Positions 13,705-21,529 of a stretch of 64,000 nt of DNA are shown here, piece by piece. Position numbers and translations under genes: made by a program. The DNA is from Hymenobacter sp. CRA2 (GTDB lineage: Bacteria > Bacteroidota > Bacteroidia > Cytophagales > Hymenobacteraceae): NCBI RefSeq assembly GCF_002007105.1, contig NZ_MVBC01000020.1, forward strand, positions 1-64,000. The letters are read 5' to 3'. How positions within the stretch are numbered: position 1 is the stretch's first letter; each line of letters begins with the position of its first letter. The notes beneath the pieces are model-generated. The model was not told where the DNA came from and ran no database searches. It saw only the letters and a list, made by a program, of their open reading frames with translations.

Positions 13705-15324
13705 TTAAGCCGGTTGCAGCAGCTCATCGGTGGCCACCTCGGCGCTGAAGTAATCGGCGAGGCTGGGAATCAGCAGCTGCAGGTCGGTGGGCTTGTAGCC
13801 GGGCGGGAACTGGTAGCCGTTGATGAAGAGCGTGGGGGTGCGCTTGATGTGCTGCTGGCGGCTCCACAGGTTGTGCTGCGTCACAAGCTGGGTGCTCAGC
13901 GCATGGTCGCCGCTGAAGTCGGCGGGATGCGTGGCGCCGAAACGCTCCGGGTTCATCACCGCGTACCAGGCATGGATCATGTCGCTGGTGCGCTGCGACT
14001 GATCGGGCGTGCCCCACACGTGCGTCAGCCAGTGCTGCAGCAGGTACTGCGTGCTCGTCGGGAATTTGCCGGAGTCGGCCCCGCTGATAACCCAGCGCAT
14101 GCGCAGCTTCAGCTGCTCGGGGTAAAGCTGGAGCAGGTGGTCCAGGCGCGCGTGCATGTGTTTGCAGGGCGCGCAGAAGGGGTTGCTCACCATGATGATT
14201 TCGACCGGCGCCTCGGGGTTGCCGATGACCATTTCCTGCGCGAATTCGCGGGTATCGGCGCGCGGCTGCTGTTGCAATGCGGCGGTGAACAGCTCTATCG
14301 CGTTTTTGCCCTGCTGCAACTGCTGCTTACGCTTGAGCAAATCGTTGTGGCGCTGGCCGTACTGCTTCAGCAACACCACCAGGCCCGCAATAGCCAGCAG
14401 CGCCAAGGCGGCATTCAGCACCGCTACCGGCGCCAGCGTACCAAGGGTAAATTGTCCGGCGGCAAAAGCGTACACGGCCAGGCCGGCCTGCACCAGCAGC
14501 ACGGCATCCACGCCCAGGCACAGGCGGCACCAGGCCTTGGCCACGGCATATTGGTAATAGACCGACAATGCCACCACCGGCAGGCCCAGGACCGCCGCAA
14601 TGCCGAGCAAGGGATATACGCCCGGCCTTAGATCAGGCGCCAGCGCCAGGCTGGTCAGCACGGCTGCTTGCCAGAGAAAGTACGTGGCCGACGCATCGGA
14701 GAGCTTGAAGAAGCCCAGCACGTTGACGGGGTCGGTGTGCAGCACGTCGTCGCAGCCGGCCTGGGGGCCGCCACCGCAAAACTCCGCTACCAGCTCTTGC
14801 GCAAAGTCCAGGTCGCTGGCAAACAATAGGTAGCTGATAAAGCCGCCAGCCAAGGCGGTGAGGTAAAAACCCGCGCCCAGCCAGCCGGCGTAGTGCAGCA
14901 CCGGCTGCAGAAGGAGCAATGCCGTCAGCCCTACGGTGAGCCTGGTCACGAGCAAGAGTTTGCGCTCCGTCTCGTACCGTTCGCGCTGCTCCTTATCCGG
15001 GGCCACGCGCATGCCGTCGATCTGCAGCAGGATGCCGCTCCACCCGGCATCCTCGCGCCGGGCCGCGGCCAGCTCCGCCGCGTTGCGGATCAGCAGCAGG
15101 TCGCCGCCGTTGCGCTCCACGTGCGCCAGGTACGGAAACGCCACGTCGGGCAGGTCTTCGTCGGCAAACTGCGCCGCCAGACTGTTGACGCCCAGGCTGT
15201 CGAGCACATCCGACACGCTCAGCAGCGAAGGATAATCGGGGTGCGAGCGGACCAGGTCGATAAACTCGTGCCGAGCCACCGGCAGCCGCTGCAGCTGTAA
15301 AAATCGGGCTACTACTTGCTCCAT
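13705..15324 (-). CDS. C39-like / VKOR / thioredoxin fusion, probable peptide disulfide oxidase
   Basis: 539 residues in three parts. Residues 1-110 resemble a C39 peptidase fold (HPDYPSLLSVSDVLDSLG) but lack a catalytic Cys. Residues ~125-320 are a multi-span vitamin K epoxide reductase domain with the loop pair Cys183/Cys191 and the active pair Cys266-x-x-Cys269 (WCRLC). Residues ~355-539 are a DsbA-like thioredoxin domain with CAPC at 384-387 and a TPTLF cis-Pro loop. Such fusions couple quinone reduction to disulfide formation in the periplasm (VKOR knowledge). Placement last in an operon with two six-cysteine peptides argues that those are its substrates. The open frame reaches 15807, but the residues upstream of MEQVVARF overlap the adaptor gene and are not family-like. 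Confidence 0.87.
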   Translation of the reverse strand: MEQVVARFLQLQRLPVARHEFIDLVRSHPDYPSLLSVSDVLDSLGVNSLAAQFADEDLPDVAFPYLAHVERNGGDLLLIRNAAELAAARREDAGWSGILLQIDGMRVAPDKEQRERYETERKLLLVTRLTVGLTALLLLQPVLHYAGWLGAGFYLTALAGGFISYLLFASDLDFAQELVAEFCGGGPQAGCDDVLHTDPVNVLGFFKLSDASATYFLWQAAVLTSLALAPDLRPGVYPLLGIAAVLGLPVVALSVYYQYAVAKAWCRLCLGVDAVLLVQAGLAVYAFAAGQFTLGTLAPVAVLNAALALLAIAGLVVLLKQYGQRHNDLLKRKQQLQQGKNAIELFTAALQQQPRADTREFAQEMVIGNPEAPVEIIMVSNPFCAPCKHMHARLDHLLQLYPEQLKLRMRWVISGADSGKFPTSTQYLLQHWLTHVWGTPDQSQRTSDMIHAWYAVMNPERFGATHPADFSGDHALSTQLVTQHNLWSRQQHIKRTPTLFINGYQFPPGYKPTDLQLLIPSLADYFSAEVATDELLQPA

Positions 15325-15362
15325 GGGAGAACGGATAAGGAGTGGGAAATACAGACGAGAAA

Positions 15363-16655
15363 TCAATGCTCGGTCCGCGCTAGCGCCGAGAGCTGATTGA
15401 AGAGCCGCTCCAGCAGGCGCTGGTCGCGGGTAATGACTTCGGCCGTGGCCGTCATGCCGAGCTTGTAGCTGAGCTTTTTGCCGCGGGAAGTCACTAAGTC
15501 GCTCGGCAGGCTGACTTCGGCCACGTAGCCCTCCTGCAGCGGAATTTCCGCCACCGACTTTACCGTGCCCCGCACCAAACCGAATTCCTGGTAAGGGTAG
15601 CCGTTGAAGCGGATGAGCACCGTCTGGCCCACCTGTACCTTGCCGGCGTTTTGCTGCGCGATGCGCATCTGACCGGCATAGGAGGTGTTGCCGGGCGCCA
15701 CGTAAAAGAGTATCTGCCCGGTGCTCACCTGCTGATTTTCCTGCAGGGGCAGCGGAAAAAACACCCGACCGGGGCTGGGCGCCCGCACCACGTACTTTCG
15801 CTCCCACTCATCGGTAGCGCTCTGCAGCGCGTTCAGGGCTTGCAAAAACTGGTCGCGCTGCTCGGTCATGGACTTGTCCAGCTCCAGCAGTTCCTGCTGT
15901 TTGCCGCGCTGGGCGGTGGCGTTGCTGATGAGCGAGGAGGCCGTTTGGCGGTAAGGCAGCTGCTGAGCCAGCAGCTTGCTTTTCTCGCGCTGCAGGTCGA
16001 TGGGCGCAATGACTTTCTGCTGGGCCAGGCCCTGTTGCAGCTGGTAGTCGTTTTCGGCCAGGGCCAGCGCCTGCCCCTGAATGGCCTGCTGCTGCTCCAG
16101 GTTGCGGGACATGGCCTGCAGGTCGCCGAGCTCCTGCCGCAACAGGGTCCGCTGCCGGGCAAAAAAGCCCTGCGTGAGGTACGTGCGCAGCTGCAGATGT
16201 GCCAGGGCAAAGGGCTGATAAGCCGCCTGCAGCTCCCCGAGCTGGTGAAACTGCGCCAACGGCAGCCGCGCCACCTGCTCTAGCTGGCCGGCGCTGGCCA
16301 GCTGCCAGGCCTGGCGCAGCTGCTGGCTCAGCTGCAACACCTCGTCGGGCTGAGCAGTGCTTTCCAGGTAGGCCAGCGGTGCGCCGCCGGTCACGGTGGT
16401 GCCCTCGTGCACCAATAGGCGTGTAAGGCGCCCGCCGCTACGGGCCGGAGCGGTTTTGGGAGCGTTGACGGAGGTGAGGGTGAACTTGGCCGGCACCAGG
16501 TCGGGGAAGTGGATCAGCCAGCTGCCGTAGAGCACTGCGGCCAGTAGCAGGGCAATGAGCGTGATGCTCCAGCGCACAAACCACGTGGGCTGCCGCGCCA
16601 GCATGTCCTGCACCTCCTCGGCGCGCAGCTCCACGAAGCGGGTAGGGGTAGGCAT
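15363..16655 (-). CDS. HlyD-family membrane fusion protein of peptide exporter
   Basis: 430 residues: a short cytosolic N-terminus, one membrane segment at about residues 28-48, a lipoyl/barrel-sandwich hybrid half-motif (LTRLLVHEGTTVTGG), a long coiled-coil hairpin rich in Leu/Gln/Glu (residues ~80-290), and a second lipoyl half plus beta-barrel (RVFFPLPLQENQQVSTGQ). This is the periplasmic adaptor that links a C39 ABC exporter to an outer-membrane channel. The start is ATG 16655, 13 bases after the ABC gene stop. No TolC homologue lies nearby, so a channel encoded elsewhere is needed. Confidence 0.9.
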   Translation of the reverse strand: MPTPTRFVELRAEEVQDMLARQPTWFVRWSITLIALLLAAVLYGSWLIHFPDLVPAKFTLTSVNAPKTAPARSGGRLTRLLVHEGTTVTGGAPLAYLESTAQPDEVLQLSQQLRQAWQLASAGQLEQVARLPLAQFHQLGELQAAYQPFALAHLQLRTYLTQGFFARQRTLLRQELGDLQAMSRNLEQQQAIQGQALALAENDYQLQQGLAQQKVIAPIDLQREKSKLLAQQLPYRQTASSLISNATAQRGKQQELLELDKSMTEQRDQFLQALNALQSATDEWERKYVVRAPSPGRVFFPLPLQENQQVSTGQILFYVAPGNTSYAGQMRIAQQNAGKVQVGQTVLIRFNGYPYQEFGLVRGTVKSVAEIPLQEGYVAEVSLPSDLVTSRGKKLSYKLGMTATAEVITRDQRLLERLFNQLSALARTEH

Positions 16656-16668
16656 GACGCAGAGAAGG

Positions 16669-18948
16669 TTAGGCGCCGAGCGCGAGTTGGTTTTTGACGA
16701 GGTGCCAGTACTGCCCGCGCTGGGCAATGAGGCTGGCGTGCGTGCCGCTCTCGGTGAGCCGGCCTTTGTCGAGCACCACGAGTTGGTCGGCGTGGCTGAC
16801 GGTGCTTAGGCGGTGGGCCACTACCACCACGGTGCGGCCGCGGAAAAACTCCTGCAGCCGCCCCCAGATAACGGCTTCGTTGTTGGCGTCCAGGGCGTTG
16901 GTGGCCTCGTCGAAGAACAGGTACTGCGGATTCTTGTATACGGCCCGCGCAATGAGGATGCGCTGGCGCTGCCCCTGGCTGATGCCGCTGCCGTCGGCCC
17001 CGATTTTGGTGTGCAGCCCCAGCGGCAGGGTGCCGATAAAATCCTCTAGGTTGGCTACGTGCACGGCGTGGGCCAGCTGCGCCGCGTCGATGCTTTCCAC
17101 GCCCACGGCGATGTTGCGGGCAATGGTGTCGGAGAACAAAAAGCCATCCTGCATCACCACCCCGCACTGCTGCCGCCAGCCCGCGTGGCTTACGTTGCGC
17201 AGCGCCACGTTGCCCACCCGGATGTCGCCCTCGCTGGGCGCGTAAAACTTCAGCAGCAGCTTCAGCAGCGTGGTTTTGCCGCTGCCGCTCATGCCCACGA
17301 TGGCCGTGGTACGCCCGGACGGAATCGAGAGGTTCACCCCGTCGAGCACCGTGACCTGGCCCGCGCCGGGGTAGGTAAAGGACACGTTGCGCAGGTGCAG
17401 GGCCTGCTGCTCGGTGGCCACGGAGCCGGCGGGTACGGGCGGCGCCAGGGCCAGGGTGCCCTCGGGCTCCTCGTCGGCCATCGTGTGAATCTCGTTGAGC
17501 CGCTCCACGCTGAGTTGCGCGTCCTGCAGGTTCTGCACGAAGCTCACCAGCTGCTCCACCGGGCCGTTGAGCTGGCCCACCATGTACTGCATGGCCAGCA
17601 TAGCACCGAGGGTCAGCTGCCCATCGATGACGGCCTTGGCGGCCAGAAAGGTGATGAATACGTTTTTGCCCTCGTTCAGGGCAAAGGCCCCGGCTTGCTG
17701 ATACTGCTGCAGACTCAGGGACTTCATTTGCAGCTTAAACAGCCGCGCCTGCAGCCGTTCCCACGCCCAGCGCATGGGCCGTTCGGCCCCCGCGAGCTTG
17801 ATTTCCTGCATGCCCTGAATCAGCTGCACCAGCATGCTCTGGCTGCGGGCCGAGGCGGCAAAGCGCTTCTCGTCCAGCTTGCGCCGCTGCCGCAGAAACA
17901 GCCGTATCCAGCCCAAGTACAGCACGCTGCTACCGGCAAACACCAGAAAAATGGTCGTGTTGTACAGGGCCAGCACCACGCCGAATACCACCAGGTTCAG
18001 CAGGGAAAGCACGATGTTCAGCGCCTGCCCCGTCAGGAAGGATTCGATGCGGTGATGGTCGCTTATGCGCTGCATCAGGTCGCCGTAGTGCTTCGTGTCG
18101 AAGTAAGCTACCGGCAGCCGCATGAGTTTGATAAAGAAGTCGGAGAGAATGTTCAGGTTCAGCCGCGTGCTGATGTAGAGCAGTATCCAGCTGCGGACAA
18201 ACTCCACCGCCAGACGCCCCAGTAGCAGCACCAGCTGTGCCCCCAGGATGAGGTACAGGAACGGCACGTTCTGGGTGTTCACGCCCACATCCACCACGGC
18301 CTGCGTGAGGAAGGGCAGCAGTAGCTGCAAGCCAGCCGCTACCACCAGACCCAGCAGCAGTTGCCCGATCAGCTGCTTGTGCTGCAGCACGTAGCCAAGC
18401 AGGCGCTCGAAGCCGTAGGATGGGGCCGGCGCCTCGTCTTCCTGTTCGTAAAAAGCCGGCGTGGTTTCGAGCAGCAAGGCAATGCCCGTGTGAGCACCCT
18501 GTTGCGCATCGGCGGCCCAGTGCTCCTGAAATTCTTCGGCCGAGTAAGTCAGCAGCCCGCGGCCGGGGTCGGCCACGTAGAAAGTTTCCTGGTGAGCCGA
18601 CGTCTTTCTGGAACGCGTGCGCAGTTTGCCGCGCCAGCGCGCCCAGGAGGGTGGCTTTTTCACGTCGTGCACCACCACGTAGTGGTTCTGGTCCCAGAGC
18701 ACGATGCAGGGCAGAGGCGCCTCCTCCACTAGGCTGCTCATCTCCATTTCCACGCCCATGGTGCGGAAGCCCACCGCTTCGGCTGCCTCGGCCAGGCCCA
18801 GTAAGGATGTGCCTTCACGCGCCAGCTGGCCTTTCTCGCGCAGCGTCTGCACCGGAATGGAGCGGCCGTAGTGCCGCGCTATCATGCGCAGGCAGGTAGG
18901 GCCACAGTCCATGATGTCGTGCTGCCGGTAATGGGGAAACTTCGCCAC
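16669..18948 (-). CDS. Peptidase C39-domain ABC exporter (double-glycine peptide processing)
   Basis: 759 residues. The N-terminal C39 peptidase has Gln9, catalytic Cys15 (DCGPTC), His89 (NHYVVVHD) and Asp127 (VADPGRG), so it should be active and cut after a double glycine. The six-span exporter domain covers about residues 185-450. The nucleotide-binding domain has Walker A GMSGSGKTT (552-560), signature SGISQGQRQR (~654-663) and Walker B YLFFDEAT (~676-683). The start is a GTG at 18948: an in-frame TAG lies just upstream, and any later ATG would remove part of the peptidase. Two peptides with matching leaders are encoded directly upstream. Confidence 0.94.
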   Translation of the reverse strand: MAKFPHYRQHDIMDCGPTCLRMIARHYGRSIPVQTLREKGQLAREGTSLLGLAEAAEAVGFRTMGVEMEMSSLVEEAPLPCIVLWDQNHYVVVHDVKKPPSWARWRGKLRTRSRKTSAHQETFYVADPGRGLLTYSAEEFQEHWAADAQQGAHTGIALLLETTPAFYEQEDEAPAPSYGFERLLGYVLQHKQLIGQLLLGLVVAAGLQLLLPFLTQAVVDVGVNTQNVPFLYLILGAQLVLLLGRLAVEFVRSWILLYISTRLNLNILSDFFIKLMRLPVAYFDTKHYGDLMQRISDHHRIESFLTGQALNIVLSLLNLVVFGVVLALYNTTIFLVFAGSSVLYLGWIRLFLRQRRKLDEKRFAASARSQSMLVQLIQGMQEIKLAGAERPMRWAWERLQARLFKLQMKSLSLQQYQQAGAFALNEGKNVFITFLAAKAVIDGQLTLGAMLAMQYMVGQLNGPVEQLVSFVQNLQDAQLSVERLNEIHTMADEEPEGTLALAPPVPAGSVATEQQALHLRNVSFTYPGAGQVTVLDGVNLSIPSGRTTAIVGMSGSGKTTLLKLLLKFYAPSEGDIRVGNVALRNVSHAGWRQQCGVVMQDGFLFSDTIARNIAVGVESIDAAQLAHAVHVANLEDFIGTLPLGLHTKIGADGSGISQGQRQRILIARAVYKNPQYLFFDEATNALDANNEAVIWGRLQEFFRGRTVVVVAHRLSTVSHADQLVVLDKGRLTESGTHASLIAQRGQYWHLVKNQLALGA

Positions 18949-18984
18949 GGTATTCGCTATGCGTACACAGATAAGCTAAAGAAG

Positions 18985-19015
18985 CCGGTTCACAAGTGCG
19001 TAACCTGTGAACCGG
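18985..19015 (-). terminator. Hairpin between peptide gene and exporter gene
   Basis: CCGGTTCACA and TGTGAACCGG pair across an 11-base loop. On the minus strand it is followed by CTTCTTTAGCTT, a weak T-tract, so it may act as a partial terminator or mRNA stabiliser, allowing the peptides to be made in excess over the exporter (inference). Confidence 0.5.
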
Positions 19016-19033
19016 TATTCAATAGAGGCTGGT

Positions 19034-19243
19034 TTACCCGCAGCTGATCTGACTTTCGTCGGGGCAGTAACAAATGCCACCGCCTGGGCCGTCGTTAGCT
19101 GGTAAAGCCATGGCTCCACCGCTGCAGGTGCAGCGGTAGCCACAGCCGTCCGGGTCGTCAACCGGCGGTCTGCCACCGGTGATGGATTTCATTTTGGCGC
19201 GGCTAAGCTGGCGCTGTTCCTGGAATTTGGTTATTGATTTCAT
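19034..19243 (-). CDS. Double-glycine leader peptide with six cysteines (peptide 1)
   Basis: 69 residues. The leader RQLSRAKMKSITGG ends at Gly23-Gly24, and the predicted mature part is 45 residues starting RPPVDD. It has cysteines at 34, 38, 40, 58, 60 and 68, in the order C-x3-C-x-C-SGG...C-x-C-x7-C. Leader features (hydrophobic positions before GG, L-S-R motif) match substrates of C39 exporters. The cysteine pattern is shared with peptide 2. The longer open frame to 19285 lacks leader character; ATG 19243 gives the same leader length as peptide 2. It is likely a secreted disulfide-rich bacteriocin- or signal-like peptide; the activity is unknown. Confidence 0.85.
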   Translation of the reverse strand: MKSITKFQEQRQLSRAKMKSITGGRPPVDDPDGCGYRCTCSGGAMALPANDGPGGGICYCPDESQISCG

Positions 19244-19352
19244 TATGAATGCGTTAATTGTTTCGTTTCGCTTTGATGTGTCCACTTATAGGAGCAACTC
19301 AAGGCAAGCAATAAGGAATACCGAATGGCATCTTTTTCTGCTTGATGAAGGA

Positions 19353-19568
19353 CTACTGGCCGCCCGTGCCAACGGAGCACGGCAGCGCATAGCCACTGTC
19401 GCAGACGCATGAGCCGTTGCTATAGTAGGAGGGCTCACCCCCGCTGCAGATGCACCCGTGTACCGGATCCGTGCAGTTCAACGCCTCAGGAGGGCGGCCA
19501 CCCGTAACCGCTTTCATCTGCTCGCGGCTGAGCGCGCGCTGACCTTTGATACTTTCGAATTTTTTCAT
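19353..19568 (-). CDS. Double-glycine leader peptide with six cysteines (peptide 2)
   Basis: 71 residues. The leader RALSREQMKAVTGG ends at Gly23-Gly24, the same position as in peptide 1, and is followed by RPPEAL. The predicted mature part of 47 residues has cysteines at 32, 39, 41, 54, 56 and 64, again C...C-x-C-SGG...C-x-C-x7-C. It is the first gene of the export operon, 109 bases upstream of peptide 1. The paralogues share the leader and cysteine frame but little else, which fits a two-component or diversified secreted peptide family. No YGNGV pediocin box is present. Confidence 0.85.
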   Translation of the reverse strand: MKKFESIKGQRALSREQMKAVTGGRPPEALNCTDPVHGCICSGGEPSYYSNGSCVCDSGYALPCSVGTGGQ

Positions 19569-20440
19569 CGGTATTAATGGTAAATGGTTGGGAATGGAAT
19601 ACTTGTCGGTTTTATCACGTGATAGGGTACCGACACACGAACCCCTGTTCGGCCGAACATTGTTGTGAAAATCCTTGGTGATGACAGCGCCTCGGTTGAG
19701 CCAAGAGGGGCTCAAAAGACCGAAAGCAAGTAGTGCCGTCCGGCGACGACCCGGTTCAACTTCTTAATGCTTCCGCCTGTAGCCCCACCCAAGTTTGTCA
19801 GGAGCTGGGGTACGCGGCAACGCCAGCGCTGAAAAAGCGCTTTGCAAGCTGCGAATGACGCTTTTTATGCGGCTTAGAGTGATTACCGCTGTATGGTTAG
19901 GCAGAAAATATGAACTAGCTGGACGAGGTTCGGCACCGTAAAGCATGGCCGCCAAAACCAGCATGAAATCCTTCAGATAGGTACTTAATGGCGAAGCGAC
20001 TAACCATGGTTTTTCCAAGGTTGAGCTTAGAAGAGTTTGTGACTGATAAGCGTAGTTGTTCATAAAATAACTTGTGGACTATTTTTATAGGTTCGGTGCA
20101 CAGATTTATGTGCTATGCTTCCAGTAAATAGGCGCAATAATGCACTGTAGGTCCTATTGAGTCATAATATGACCCATTGATATAAAGTGCTTCTCATAAA
20201 AAATCCGATGGGTAAGGTCAAGGAGAATATTGATAAAACCAGATGATTGCCTTATCTGGTGCTGGTAAATATAGACAGATTATGGAAGGGAGTATACCCC
20301 AACAAAATTTTATTTTTTGCGTATCGGCCCCGTTCAGTGGCCTTTGCTAAACGAGCTCTTCGAATAGTTTAGTGTGGTAGCCCGGAAGTTCGAGCCGGCT
20401 CCTGCCATAACGTGAAACGGCGCTGTCAGCCAGCCTGTAT
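19569..20440. other. AT-rich intergenic region upstream of peptide operon
   Basis: About 870 bases that are distinctly AT-richer than the flanks. It should contain the peptide operon promoter. It holds a palindrome at 19613-19624, a weakly supported 99-codon minus-strand ORF at 19764-20063 (not called), and a tRNA 3'-end-like string near 20378-20409. No gene is supported. Confidence 0.5.
19613..19624. promoter_or_regulatory. TATCACGTGATA palindrome upstream of peptide operon
   Basis: A perfect 12-bp palindrome 45 bases before the start codon of peptide 2. It is a candidate operator for control of the secretion operon. The regulator is unknown; no regulator gene lies beside it. Confidence 0.3.
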
Positions 20441-20489
20441 AAAAAACACCCCCGTGCGGAACCAGGCAAAAGCTGGCGCCGCACGGGGG
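20441..20489 (-). terminator. Terminator after the PA2169-family gene
   Basis: An 11-bp stem CCCCCGTGCGG/CCGCACGGGGG (20449-20459 with 20479-20489) with an inner CCAG/CTGG stem. On the minus strand it is followed by TGTTTTTT, giving a good intrinsic terminator for the gene ending at 20506. Confidence 0.8.
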
Positions 20490-20505
20490 GCTAACGGTCA
20501 AACCT

Positions 20506-21318
20506 TTAGGACTGCTGGCCTTCCAGCTGCTTCAGTCGCTCATACGTCTTTTGCGACTGGGCATACTGGCGGTGCACCTCCCGGCGCAGGTAGGGTGGCA
20601 AGGCGCCGTCGCTCAGGGCTTCTTCATATGCCTTCAGGGCCCACTCTTCCCCGTACACGTTCGAGCCGAGAATGGCTTTTTCGTCGCGGCCGGTGATGGC
20701 GGCTTTGGTGTCCATCCAGGCCCGGTAAAGCTTGCCTTTCAGCGTCGTGCCGTCTTCATGGCCGCCGTCCTGCTGGCGCAGGTGGTTGTTCAGCTGGGTG
20801 GCAAACTGCTGGCTTTGACTTACCAGCTGCTTGTAATAGCCGCGCAGCTCAGAGTCCTTGCTTTCCTCTACGGCTCGCTGATAGCCCTCAATACGGTCAT
20901 TGACGAAGAGCAGCAGCTCGCGCAGCGTGTCAGCCTGCGCCCCGGAAGATTTAGCGGCAGTACGCTTGTTCTGCTTTTTCGGGGCCGACTGCCCTGAGCG
21001 GCTCAGCAGGTACCAGCCGCCGGCAGCTACCAGGGCTCCGCCCACTACTTTCTGGGTGGTGGAGAGCTGACGCCAGCGGCCGGCCGTTTGGCCCGCGAGG
21101 CGTTTTACAGGTTCGGGAACCTGGGTAAGGGCGGTGGGCAAATTGTTGCCTTGCAGCCACTGTTGGGCCTGAGCCAGCAGGCCGGTTGCGGCGGCCGGTT
21201 CGGCCGGGGCATCGGTGGCAGTGGCGCGGTCGGGGTGCAGCTTGGCGTCGGCGGCGTCGGACAGGGCCTGGGCGGCCGGCGAGTTGGGGCTAACGCGGGG
21301 CGAATGTGGATGGCTCAT
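20506..21318 (-). CDS. PA2169-family four-helix-bundle protein (DUF2383)
   Basis: 270 residues. The N-terminal 85 residues are Ala/Pro rich, followed by a short hydrophobic stretch (VVGGALVAAGGWYLL) and a basic linker. The C-terminal 140 residues form the DUF2383/PA2169 ferritin-like four-helix bundle (LLLFVNDRIEGYQRAVEES, WALKAYEEAL). Proteins of this family are often stress-associated, but the biochemical function is not established. ATG 21318 is chosen; upstream residues in the open frame are not family-like. The gene is monocistronic and has its own terminator. Confidence 0.8.
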   Translation of the reverse strand: MSHPHSPRVSPNSPAAQALSDAADAKLHPDRATATDAPAEPAAATGLLAQAQQWLQGNNLPTALTQVPEPVKRLAGQTAGRWRQLSTTQKVVGGALVAAGGWYLLSRSGQSAPKKQNKRTAAKSSGAQADTLRELLLFVNDRIEGYQRAVEESKDSELRGYYKQLVSQSQQFATQLNNHLRQQDGGHEDGTTLKGKLYRAWMDTKAAITGRDEKAILGSNVYGEEWALKAYEEALSDGALPPYLRREVHRQYAQSQKTYERLKQLEGQQS

Positions 21319-21529
21319 GGGAGTGAATAGCAAATGGATGAGTACTAGGCCGGTAAGGCCAACGTGCCATTCATTCGCGGGAAAGGAGCCGAAGGTTACA
21401 TGCCAGCAGTTAAAAGATAGGGCAGCCGCAGGCCGTTGGTTGTGTAGCCGTTGAGCTATGAACACAGGTCGGCCGGACCCATTTACTGCTCGGGCAATGA
21501 AAATAGGTCACCGGAGAATACACGCCTTA

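Noticed and set aside
19764-20063. 99-codon minus-strand ORF between the peptide operon and the PA2169 gene
   Set aside because: No recognised motif. It is in low-GC DNA, so the open length is less trivial, but there is no supporting start signal or neighbour logic.
20378-20409. Complete tRNA gene
   Set aside because: Only a T-arm/acceptor-like string is present; no matching 5' acceptor half or anticodon arm can be drawn upstream.
20412-20696. 94-codon plus-strand ORF over the terminator
   Set aside because: It spans the terminator stem and the end of the PA2169 gene on the other strand; low-complexity basic translation.
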